Shown here piece by piece: positions 1-7,402 of a stretch of DNA of 12,195 nt. Position 1 is the stretch's first letter; every line of letters begins with the position of its first letter. The stretch spans positions 1,535,687 to 1,547,881 of the forward strand of contig FN649755.1 of NCBI GenBank assembly GCA_000310025.1. The letters run 5' to 3'. A program made the position numbers and the translations under genes. A model generated the notes under the pieces. That model made no database searches, was not told the DNA's origin, and saw only the letters and a program-made list of their open reading frames with translations. This DNA is from Ectocarpus siliculosus. Taxonomy: Eukaryota > Sar > Phaeophyceae > Ectocarpales > Ectocarpaceae.

Positions 1-1086
1 GCATCCTCCGGCAGCCGCGGCCACGGCAGCGGCGGCCGCGGCAGCGGCGGCGGCGGCGGGGATGGCGTGAGAGGAGGAGTATTGGCGCGGGAACGACAAG
101 GGCGACGGCGGCGACGAGGAGACGGAGGGACGCGAGTGCCACCCCAGGCACACTTCTTCATCGTCTTCTTCCGCCCCAATCGCCGCTCCTATCTCGGCCG
201 CCGCCGCCGCCGCCGCCGCCGCCGCTGCCGCTGCCGTCGCTGCCGCTGCCGTCGCTGCCGCTGCCGCTGCCGCCGTTGATGCCGCCGTTGATGCCGCCGT
301 AGATGAGTCAACCACCGGCGGCGGCGGCGACTCTACCCTCGTCTCTGAGGATGATGCCACGGCGGCCGCCGCTGCGATGACGGCATTGTGGATCGACTCT
401 CGGGTAGGCCTACCGGGCGTCATGAAAGATGAAGCAGCACCAGCTTCCTCCGAGGACATGGTCGGCGCTGGAAACGACGCACCCCCTTCGCCGGCACCAT
501 GCTGCGGTGGCGGCGGCGGCGGTAGGGTACCCGTCCCCCTCGTTCCACCACCTTCTCGTCCCGCCGTTACCACCGCCTCTGTCGCGGTCTGGGGGGCACC
601 GTAGATTGAATCTCTCCTCGGAGGGTCGGGGGGTGAGGAGAACGACGGGTGCGACGCTGTTGTTGCTGGCGTTTCGGCAGATGTTGCCGATGTAGGGGGC
701 GACGACGTGGTACCATCCCCCCCTACCGTCCCCGCCGACGCCGCCACCACCGCCACCGCCGACGCCGCCGCCGCTGCTGCTGCTCCAGAGGCTAGGTCCT
801 CACCCGGCGTCCACCGGGGCAGCGCCAGCCGAGTGTCTGTACGCCACCAGCTCGCTCGTCCTTCCGCGGCGGCCCTCCCCCGTTCCGGCGGGGGCGGCGG
901 CAGCATGCACGCGACGGCGGCGGCGGCGGCGGCGTCGTCGCGGTCGTCCACAGGATCCGTGCAACGCGTGATGCCGCGAGGAGAATAGGAAGGACAAGAC
1001 GAAGGGGAGGTGCCGATCCACCGGCGACACCGCTACACGTCGCCGCCGCCAGCGCTTCTTCCGCGGCCTCGATCGCCGGCCGCAGG
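1..1086 (-). CDS. Probable continuation of the same low-complexity gene, partial, runs off the left edge
   Basis: A minus-strand frame is open from 1086 (a TAG lies at 1089-1087) to base 1 without a stop. It is one frame away from the open frame that ends at 792. From roughly 945 downward the product looks like brown-algal-style protein: DDRDDAAAAAAVAC, a Pro run, then Ser/Thr/Pro-rich text. Between about 490 and 270 it has a less repetitive stretch with MSSEEAGAASSF, MTPGRPTRESIHNAV and SSSETRVESPPPPVVDSS. A poly-Ala block of about 35 residues, broken by Thr, follows at about 285-187. Next come EEDDEEVCLGWHSRPS and a Ser/Pro segment, then another Ala run reaching base 1. The acidic clusters and Ser phosphoacceptor-like patches match the upstream ORF, so I infer one gene whose two parts join by an unresolved intron or a sequence error between about 1086 and 792. 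Function is unknown. The exact exon start is not determined. Confidence 0.5.
187..285 (+). repeat. Imperfect GCC/GCT trinucleotide tract
   Basis: A near-continuous run of GCC, GCT and GTC triplets. On the minus strand it reads as poly-Ala broken by Thr, inside the probable coding frame. Length polymorphism here would change a homopolymer rather than the frame. Confidence 0.85.
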
Positions 1087-2318
1087 CTACCACCACGACG
1101 GAAGCCACCGACGGAAGTAATACCTGGGAAATGGGCAGGGTTAGCGGCGGCGACGGCGGCGGCGGCGGCGGCGGCGGCGGCAGCGGCGGCTGCGCTGGTG
1201 GGAGGAGGAGGAGGGGTGGCCCCGCAGCACGGGCTCCGAGACCCCACCCCTCCCCCGCAGAACCCGGAGCCCCCGCCGCACCCCGTCCCCCCGCACACGG
1301 AGCCCCCGGCGCTACCGCAGCACGAAGAGGACGTCGTCGAGGTGGCGGTCGAGAGGCTGCTGATTGAGTTCGGGTCGTCAAAGTCGTTGTTGTTGTTGTT
1401 GTTGCTGTTGTTGTTGTTACCCTTGCTCCCGCTGTGGAAAACACTACCGGCCCCGGCCATCATCCGAAAAGTGGCACCGCCGCTGCCGCCGCCGCCGCCA
1501 GACAGAAAACCGGTGCCGTCCGGGCTCTTCACCTTCCCGCCCCCCCCGCCGCTCAGGCGCCTGACCCCGATCCGACTTGAAGGGCTCGGCGCGCAGGCGG
1601 CGACATCGTGATGCTCGAGCCCAAGTAGGATTCGCGCCTTGCGGGGAGTGCTGGCCAGGGACCGGAAGGCGACCGGGCTGTTCCTCTCCGACGCCATGGT
1701 CATCACCGCCGGCGGCGGTGCCTGCGGCGGCGACGGCGGGGTCGCCGTCCCGCCCTCGGAGGTGTCGTCGTCGGTGGAGACGGCGGCGGAGGCGGCGGCG
1801 GCGGCGGCGGCACCGGCGGCCATGGCCGCGGAGGCGGACCGCGGGGAAGCAGCGGATACGGCGGTGGCGGCGGTGGTTGCGGGTAGTATGGCGGCGGCGG
1901 CGGTGGCCCGCGCGCGTCCGGCGCCCATGGTCCCGTAGGGCGCGATGCCGTTGTCGTTGTTGCCGTTGTTGTTGTTGTCGTCGTTGGTGACGTTGTTCAT
2001 CCCCGTACCGTTAACCGCCACGAAAGCAGCCGCGGGTTCTCGCTTTTCTTCCTCGATGAATGGCGGCAGCGGCGGCATCCCTCCCCCGCCCGACGCTAGC
2101 CGGACACTGCTCCCGTTGCTGCTCCCGCTGCTGCTGCTGCTGCTGCTGCTGATGCTGCTGAGGTTGCTGATGGAGGCGACACGCTCGTGTCGTCGGATGG
2201 AAGGCGGCGGCGGCGGCGGCGGCGCCTGTGCCTCCGCCCGCTGCGGCTGCGGCCGTGCTCTGGAAGCGCGGTTGCGGCTGCTGCTGTTGTCGCGATTGCT
2301 TTTGCCGTCTGCAGCCAT
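792..2318 (-). CDS. Low-complexity Ser/Ala/Gly/Asn-rich protein, N-terminal part (unknown function)
   Basis: I do not recognise the family and assign no function. The start is placed at the ATG at 2318-2316, which has a strong eukaryotic initiation context (GCG ATG GCT) and gives a protein beginning MAADGKSNRDNSSSRNR. The frame stays open upstream to a TGA at 2426-2424 with no earlier ATG, so a spliced upstream exon is possible. Visible segments, numbered from this start: poly-Pro near 33-39, Ser run 57-64, Asn/Asp-rich 108-123, poly-Ala around 170-179, an acidic TDDDTSE patch near 182-188, a less repetitive basic stretch around 207-256 (containing STPRKARILLGLE), Asn run 301-311, a Gly/Cys-rich segment 333-366 and poly-Ala 376-388. 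Acidic, basic and Ser codons are mixed between the homopolymers, unlike the poly-Leu or poly-Arg readings of the other frames. The final part before the TAG at 794-792 becomes Pro/Arg-rich and is probably not translated. No signal peptide or membrane segment is evident. Confidence 0.55.
   Translation of the reverse strand: MAADGKSNRDNSSSRNRASRARPQPQRAEAQAPPPPPPPSIRRHERVASISNLSSISSSSSSSSGSSNGSSVRLASGGGGMPPLPPFIEEEKREPAAAFVAVNGTGMNNVTNDDNNNNGNNDNGIAPYGTMGAGRARATAAAAILPATTAATAVSAASPRSASAAMAAGAAAAAAASAAVSTDDDTSEGGTATPPSPPQAPPPAVMTMASERNSPVAFRSLASTPRKARILLGLEHHDVAACAPSPSSRIGVRRLSGGGGGKVKSPDGTGFLSGGGGGSGGATFRMMAGAGSVFHSGSKGNNNNSNNNNNNDFDDPNSISSLSTATSTTSSSCCGSAGGSVCGGTGCGGGSGFCGGGVGSRSPCCGATPPPPPTSAAAAAAAAAAAAAVAAANPAHFPGITSVGGFRRGGSLRPAIEAAEEALAAATCSGVAGGSAPPLRLVLPILLAASRVARILWTTATTPPPPPPSRACCRRPRRNGGGPPRKDERAGGVQTLGWRCPGGRRVRT
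1142..1192 (+). repeat. CGG/GGC trinucleotide tract
   Basis: About 50 bases of GGC triplets with one GAC and one AGC interruption. It encodes the 13-residue poly-Ala run of the minus-strand ORF (about residues 376-388). Confidence 0.9.
1383..1419 (+). repeat. GTT trinucleotide tract (Asn run on the minus strand)
   Basis: GTT repeated about 11 times with one GCT. On the minus strand it gives AAC codons, the GNNNNSNNNNNN run of the low-complexity protein. Confidence 0.9.
2128..2160 (+). repeat. CTG trinucleotide tract (Ser run on the minus strand)
   Basis: Eight CTG units, one ATG-type interruption, then further CTG. On the minus strand, in frame, it gives AGC codons, the poly-Ser run near residues 57-64. 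Confidence 0.9.
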
Positions 2319-2602
2319 CGCACTCGCCCGCCTGTCCTTGCCTCCGGTAGAGATACCAACCCTCACCCTCCTGTTGCTGCCGCTACTGCTGCGGTTGTTG
2401 CTGTTGCTGCCGCTGAGTCTGGGTCACCACTCTTCACCCCCCCCCCCTGCCGCTTACCGGCGAACAGCGGCGGGTGGCGTCACTTGGCTCCGGTCCCGCT
2501 CATCAAGCCTGCCTCGCCTGTACACAGCCTGCGCGTGGGGAGGATGGGGGGAGGGGGGGGTACCCCAAATGTATCAAGGACCCTGTGCGCCCGTGCAAAT
2601 GG

Positions 2603-2882
2603 GAAGCGGTGATGAACTCTCATAAAAAAACGCATGCCGTGTAGTCGTCCTGAGACTCGCATCCCGACAACGCCGGGAAGGAGCAGTATTGCCTGTTTTT
2701 CGCCGGCCCAGGCTACGTTCCACAAGGGATGAACCAGAAAGCTGGTGAGGCGGGGGGAGATGTACTCATAGTCGTGCATGCCGTAGTCGTTAGACCATTG
2801 ACCTCGCATCTCTACAAAGCCGGGACGGAGCACGCCGCGTTTTCACCGGTCCAGGCTCTCACATCACCAAGCGCGAAGCGCC
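2603..2882 (+). repeat. Tandem duplication, period about 145 bp
   Basis: Two diverged units align at about 2603-2746 and 2747-2882. Shared landmarks in order: a purine-rich GCGG start, CTCATA, GCATGCCGT, GTAGTCG, CTCGCATC, GCCGGGAAGGAGCA-like and TTTTCRCCGGYCCAGGCT (2696-2714 versus 2840-2857). A partial third start (GTGAGGTATTCGGCGAG) follows at 2883. The function of the unit is unknown. Confidence 0.7.
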
Positions 2883-3146
2883 GTGAGGTATTCGGCGAGT
2901 CGCATGAAGGGTGCGCTGCATGCTGCTAAGGGTGTTCGGCATCTTGTGCTTACTTCCTTGCTTACGGATGACAGCTGCGTTTTACTTAATTTATTCTCTG
3001 GTGCTTTCACTTCCAGAGACAGTTGGAAGCGCTGTGTAACTGCCTCGAGGGTGCTTGGCGAATTTAACACAACGTGCGATTATGCCCTTTGCGCGGAGTG
3101 AGGGTTCTCGACCCCGCCCAACATAATCTACTCGACCACCATTCAT

Positions 3147-3197
3147 GGTTACCGCAAAAAAACAAAAAACAAAGGCAAAAAGAAAAAAGCGGTAACC
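3147..3197. repeat. Inverted repeat with A-rich loop
   Basis: GGTTACCGC at 3147-3155 and its perfect complement GCGGTAACC at 3189-3197 flank 33 bases made almost only of A with a few C and G. A transcript of either strand could fold into a 9-bp stem with a large single-stranded A-rich or U-rich loop. It does not look like a simple terminator. Confidence 0.7.
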
Positions 3198-4189
3198 TGG
3201 TTGCCGAGCTCACGAAGTGATCGGCTTGTTTTACAACACCGCTGCCAAGCGACGAAAACCCAACCCCGATGGCAAACATCGTTGCGCTAAGGGGGGGGGA
3301 GGCGGGGAGGGGTCATTTCTAGGGCGTTTCAACCATCCAGTTTTCAGCGGAAACTTTGCTTGTACGGTGTGAAGTCTAGTTTCACAAGGGGGGAGGGGGG
3401 GGCATTCGTTTGCTTCCGTGAGAAAGTTGCGATATCACCACGCGCGCGTTCGGGGCGGAAGGAGTCGACCCCGTTTTTCTTCTTCTTCTCAAGTCGACAA
3501 AAGCACGCCGTCGCTGAAACGCTCACTCGGTCTCCCTGAAACGGTAACGCCGATCAATAGGACAGTTCTTCAAACACACAAACACACACTTCAAAAACGG
3601 GGAATAGATTGCAAGGCGACTTGCAGGGTCTCCATTCCTGCCTTTTAGGGGTTTCGTGGCCACCAGGGGGGCGTCAGGACGCGTGGACTGATCGATTGGG
3701 GGGGTGCCTCTACCTACCGCTCCAAAATAAACCCGGCCAGGAACACTGTTTGGTGCTGTTGTTTCGAAGCCGAAAGTCGTGAAAACTTGAACATCACATC
3801 TGCCGCGGCCTGTTGTGGGGGCGAGCGATGCCACACTAGTGGCGAACAATGAAAAATAGATTTGGTCGAGAGACATGGCAGGCTTTGTCGTCCTGGCGCC
3901 AACCTTATCTTTACCTTGCCTACTTATCAGCGGCCGAGATACCTGGCATTGGCAATCGATCGCATCAAGGAATCAAGGGGGGTGTGCTATCGTACGTAAC
4001 ATTGTGGGCGTTCCCACAGGAAGATGGATGGCCATCACTGGAGCAGCACACTTTGTATCACGGGGTTATGATTGTACGATCAAGAAAGGGGAAAAAGGGG
4101 GCGGGGGGGGGGGCGTGTTCAAGAACGACTATTGAAAAAGCACGGTGGCATTCATTCTATTATTTTCTTGCTAGAACGCAACGAATAAA

Positions 4190-4456
4190 TACCGCAGGTT
4201 GCGCAAAATACCACACCCCCTGGACCGATTCTCGAACCTAGATATTCGGCAGGAAAAGCGGTGACGGTGCCGAAAACGGCGGCGTTGGAACCGTCTTGTC
4301 GAGAGCTTCCCGAAAACGTATGCTTCAATTTCGGCATCCTCGTCGTCGTGGAGTATTGGAGCTTTGAAAATCGGTCCGGGGTGTGTGTTATCTTGCGTCA
4401 TTGCGAGCCTTGAAAATCGGTTCGGGGGTGCGTGATAACTTACGCATCCTACGGTT
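4190..4456 (+). mobile_element. MITE-like element, copy 1, with duplicated right end
   Basis: The left end TACCGCAGGTTGCGCA and the right end (complement of 4441-4455: ACCGTAGGATGCGTA) are inverted repeats, and the match continues inward through ACACCCCCTGGACCGATT-type sequence. The internal core at about 4269-4375 (GCCGAAAACGGCGGCGTTG, then CGAGAGCTTCCCGAAAACGT, GGCATCCTCGTCGTCGTGG) is shared with the copies at 4544 and 11625. The right arm is present twice in tandem: 4351-4405 and 4406-4455 both read GAGC(T/C)TTGAAAATCGGT and then a G-rich to GTG(T/C)GTTATC-type end. That explains why this copy is about 45 bases longer than the others. A TA flanks the left end; the right has TT. It has no coding capacity, so it is non-autonomous if it is a DNA transposon. 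Confidence 0.75.
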
Positions 4457-4543
4457 TCCACCTCATCTCCCATCCGGGATAAACACGATACCCGTACCGC
4501 GGGATTCGCAAAAACCCCCCGACAGTTTCGGTTTCAATAAAGT

Positions 4544-4764
4544 TACCGTAGGTGACACAAGATACCACACCCCCTGGACCCGTGTTCAAATCTCGATTGC
4601 TCCACGACAAAGAGGATGCATAGATGAAACGATATGTTTTCGGAAACTTCTCAACGAGACAGCTTCAACGCCGCCGTTTTCGGCGCTGCCACTCATTCTG
4701 TTGTGGAGAAATCGAGCCGTGAAAACCGGTTCAGGGTGCGTGTTATCTTGTGTCACCTACGGTA
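4544..4764 (-). mobile_element. MITE-like element, copy 2, best-preserved termini
   Basis: The left end TACCGTAGGTGACACAAGAT and the complement of the right end (4745-4764) are identical over 20 bases. With four mismatches the repeat extends to at least 37 bases, and scattered similarity reaches about 70 bases (CTCGATTGCTCCACGAC against CTCGATTTCTCCACAAC). A TA lies at each outermost end (4544-4545, 4763-4764), consistent with a TA target duplication as in Tc1/mariner-type MITEs; class assignment is inference. The internal core (GCCGAAAACGGC palindrome, complement of about 4676-4687) lies in the opposite orientation to copies 1 and 3. No ORF. Confidence 0.8.
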
Positions 4765-5235
4765 TGCTTCGAAGTATAGTCATTTTCGATGTCGGGGGAC
4801 GCCAAATATAATCGCGCACTAAATTAATTCATGAAAACTATTTTTCAGTGTTGTATCTTTTCTTTTTCCACATCGTCGAGAACACGCTGCGAAAAGCCGC
4901 CCTCGGGTGTGGGTGAACAATTCGTGCTTTGATGTTTGAATAATTATTAATGGTGTTCGCTGTGTTTGACGCGTAACGCTGAATCCAAAAAAAAAAAAAT
5001 ACTGAAGAAAACCTCAACCTTCGCGTCTACCGAAGTACCATCTGATCGCGACGCGAATGTGAAAGGAGGGAATCGATCGTCCTCGACAGCCCATTGGGGA
5101 GATTAGATGTACACACCCTGTAGGAAGGGATGTCCACATCAATACGTTGTAGGTAGTCGTATGTCTCTCATCGGTCTTTTGAATGGTAGTCCCTTCTGGA
5201 CACCGTTAACCCTTTCGAGTCTTCAGGCGTTCTGA

Positions 5236-5484
5236 CTGATCATTGATTGATCATTTGCAAATACTGGTGTAGTGGCAAGTCGTGGAGTTGCCGCCCTGCA
5301 GCCCTTCGCGCTGTGTATTGGCAAGTCCATAGGTAGGTGTGTCTAGATTTTTAGCACCCGCGCTAATCGGCTGACCAATGAAGAGACGTCAGTGACAGCG
5401 GGTAGTATCAAGGTCTCGGGGAATGGGGCCAATCAATGCCACATCATGAATCTCTCAACGTATATACATGGACGTGTGTGTGCA

Positions 5485-5515
<31 letters not shown>

Positions 5516-6052
5516 GTGTTCTTTCGCAGCACCACACATACACTCGCCCGAACGTAGCCACTGCTGCAAAGAGCAGAAGGCAGCAAAAGGGAGGGGTATT
5601 GCAAGCCCTGCCGAAGCCCAGATATCCAGGATATCGTGGTACGCTGCATCTCCCAACAATTTGAAAATCGTTCCCAAGATCCAGCAGCCATTGTGTGAGC
5701 AGCTGCAACAAACGCTACAACAACATTACTTTATACTACTGCTGCAGACGCGTCAAACATATCAGCAACACATCCACACTCACTCGTAGCGCCACACATA
5801 CTCTCGCCCGAACCTAGGAAACCACGAGGTACAGGTGTGTGCTGGTGTGCTGGTGGATGTGCTTGTTGTTTGAAAAACACAGAAGTGCTAGAGAGCTGGC
5901 AGGGCACATTTCGGGGGGGGACAGAGACCAGAGAAGTACAGAAGTACAAATACCAGCTATGGGTCTTCACTGATCATTTTGCCCTCTCTGGACTGATCAT
6001 TTGCAATATGCCGAAAATAGACTAGTTGAGGCAGCTAGACGACTGATCATTT
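5236..6052 (+). repeat. Dispersed direct repeats with TGATCA core
   Basis: CTGATCATT occurs at about 5237, 5971, 5993 and 6042, and a further TGATCATTTGCAAA occurs at 5249. At 5250 and 5995 the longer form GATCATTTGCAA is shared. Two further matching segments, ACACATACACTCGCCCGAAC (about 5534) and ACACATACTCTCGCCCGAAC (about 5796), differ at one position. They suggest a diverged segmental duplication within about 800 bases. Confidence 0.55.
5483..5513 (+). repeat. CATA tetranucleotide microsatellite
   Basis: About eight consecutive CATA units ending in CATATG. Confidence 0.95.
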
Positions 6053-6247
6053 CAAAGTCTACACAGCTAACCTGCCCTACTGACCGCAGCGCGACCACCC
6101 ATCAACCCTTCTACGACGCTATCTGTGGCCACCACCCTGTCGCCGGCTTCTCTCATGGCCTACAGGTGGAGATAGCTGTTGCGTGTGCAGAAGTACACTG
6201 GTGTCTTTCTCTGCACTTCTCCCTCTCGCGCTCGCTCTCGCTCTCAA

Positions 6248-6273
6248 TTTTTTTTTTTGGCGCAAAAAAAAAA
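6248..6273. repeat. T11/A10 inverted repeat
   Basis: Eleven T, then GGCGC, then ten A and a T. This is a perfect A/T hairpin with a five-base GC loop, directly after a CTCTCGCTCTCGCTCTC tract. Confidence 0.8.
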
Positions 6274-6399
6274 TCTGACAGTCCAGCCTAGACCCAACGG
6301 GGTTAACCTTGGGTCATGGCGTGACTCTCGCACGTTCTGCACACCTGCTTCTGTACACTGCTGTACACCTGCTTGCCCTCCCGCAGACTCTACGCGACT

Positions 6400-6866
6400 C
6401 AAGAGGGGAGGGGCGTGCCACCGCCGCTTGGTACATGCTCCATTCAACCAATACCGGCCTTCTAACAGTCGGTTCTAGATATTGCTACCCATGCGTTGAC
6501 GGTGGCGGCGGGAGGCACACAACCGCCGAGCTCAGTAGGAACGATGGTCGCTTACCGCAGAGCTGTTTCAAGATGCCAGTGTGTGTGCTGTGAGCGGTGG
6601 AGGGAGCGGCGCCTCTACCCCAGCTTTGTACAGAGGAACGAAGGCAAAACAGCCCGGTCTACTGTAGTTACCAGTGCGAAATCTGTGAACGGCCGCGGGA
6701 GGCAAGCTCAGCAGGTACAACGGTCTCTACCGCAGAGCAGGTTCTTGATACCAATGGGTTGCTGTGAACGGCGGAGGGAGGTACACAATCCCCCCGCTTC
6801 GCAGGAACTAGGACTTCTAGATACCAGAGTGCGTGATCGGTGTAAGGTATCTCAGAGGAATATGTG
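6400..6866 (+). repeat. Degenerate tandem array, units of about 75-105 bp
   Basis: Successive segments starting near 6400, 6488, 6590, 6684 and 6763 share the same ordered landmarks. These are GTGAACGGCGGAGGGAGG-like, CACAACCGCCG, a CTCAGTAGGAAC-like or CGCAGGAAC string, TCTCTACCGCAGAGCAG, and GATACCAATG or GATGCCAGTG. Divergence is high and unit lengths vary, so this is an old array. The unit has no stable ORF across copies. Confidence 0.6.
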
Positions 6867-6868
6867 AA

Positions 6869-6886
6869 CCCCCCCCCCCCCCCCCC
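6869..6886 (+). repeat. 18-base C homopolymer
   Basis: Uninterrupted C run at the right edge of the degenerate array. Its exact length is likely unreliable in any sequencing read. Confidence 0.9.
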
Positions 6887-6988
6887 GGCTGGGTACGAAA
6901 AAGGCCTTACAGCAGGTGCTACTTGCACTCTGGTGTTGTTCTCTCCCTCTCTGATGTTTTCGGAGGTGAAGTGTACACCCTTCTTCGG

Positions 6989-7187
6989 GGGATGTTGGCC
7001 GGTGACCCGCGAAAGCCGGCCGGGTCAGTTGAAGGAGGACCGTACGTTTACCGATGTTGGAAGGGGGGTATTGATCGGAGACACCGAAGGTTTTTTTCGT
7101 GTGGAGATGAAAACATCAGCAACAGCAACAACTGCGGCTATCCACGTGTCAATTCAGGGTTATTGACTGCTGTGTAGATGTGCATGC
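6989..7187 (+). repeat. Diverged copy of the SINE-like repeat
   Basis: The order of landmarks matches the copies at 9973 and 10781. There is GGTGACC followed by a short inverted repeat (GACCCG / CGGGTC), then GAAGG with a T run, GTGGAGATGAAAACA, a CAGCAACAGCAACAAC tract, CCACGTGTCA, and ACTGCTGTGTAGATGTGCATG (compare ACTGCTGTGAAGAGATGCATG at 10170). A segment of about 20 bases present in the 9973 copy is missing. The left half is weakly matched. Confidence 0.4.
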
Positions 7188-7377
7188 TGTTGGTCGTCAT
7201 TGCTGCCGCTGCTCCCGTTATATATGCTGCTGTTGTTGTCTTTTCAACAAAATACAAGAAGAAATCGAGCTGCTGATTACTCGAAGACAAACTATGCTCT
7301 TCAGCCACACACATAGGAGCAAGCATGACACCGACAATGAAATGCAGCATCTATACATCCAACCAATCTCACGCTAC

Positions 7378-7402
7378 TGCTGCTGCTGCTGCTGCTGCTG
7401 CT
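7378..7402 (+). repeat. CTG trinucleotide microsatellite
   Basis: About eight consecutive CTG units, not in a supported coding frame. Confidence 0.9.

Larger units (their letters stand above)
2430..4189. other. Gene-free stretch upstream of the minus-strand gene
   Basis: I see no convincing coding exon. Short ORFs occur on both strands but have no recognisable domain and no codon texture like the left-hand gene. The stretch should hold the promoter or 5' leader of that gene on the minus strand, but I cannot point to a specific element. It contains the 145-bp tandem duplication, the A-rich-loop inverted repeat, several G homopolymers (around 2547, 3291, 3391 and 4103 just inside the next kilobase) and AATAAA-like strings that cannot be assigned to a transcript. 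Confidence 0.5.
4770..6399. other. Gene-free stretch with scattered short repeats
   Basis: No ORF here has recognisable protein features. The stretch contains poly-A at 4987-4998, the CATA microsatellite, repeated TGATCATTTGCAA motifs, a doubled CACACATAC..CTCGCCCGAAC segment and a T11/A10 inverted repeat at 6248-6273. Confidence 0.5.

Noticed and set aside
67-279. Arg-rich plus-strand ORF
   Set aside because: The poly-Arg is a frame shadow of the GCC tract. The minus strand gives a more protein-like mix with acidic and Ser clusters.
1945-2625. Plus-strand ORF rich in Leu and Ala
   Set aside because: The poly-Leu text is the CTG/GTT repeats read on the opposite strand of the better-supported minus-strand gene.
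2480-2833. 117-codon minus-strand ORF over the tandem duplication
   Set aside because: The two duplicated units do not encode matching peptides in this frame, as expected for a non-coding duplication.
2840-2857. CACCGGTCCAGG as a fifth MITE end
   Set aside because: Only about a dozen bases resemble the ATCGGTCCAGGG part of the terminus, with no partner inverted repeat or core nearby.
3523-3876. 117-codon minus-strand ORF
   Set aside because: The composition is not absurd, but there is no recognisable domain, splice context or repeat support, and its length is within chance.
3849-4241. 130-codon plus-strand ORF
   Set aside because: It runs into MITE copy 1 at its 3' end and through a G homopolymer; an overlapping frame is equally open. 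There are no family motifs.
5236-6052. CRISPR-like array from repeated TGATCA motifs
   Set aside because: Repeats are short and irregularly spaced, with no uniform spacers, and the context is eukaryotic.
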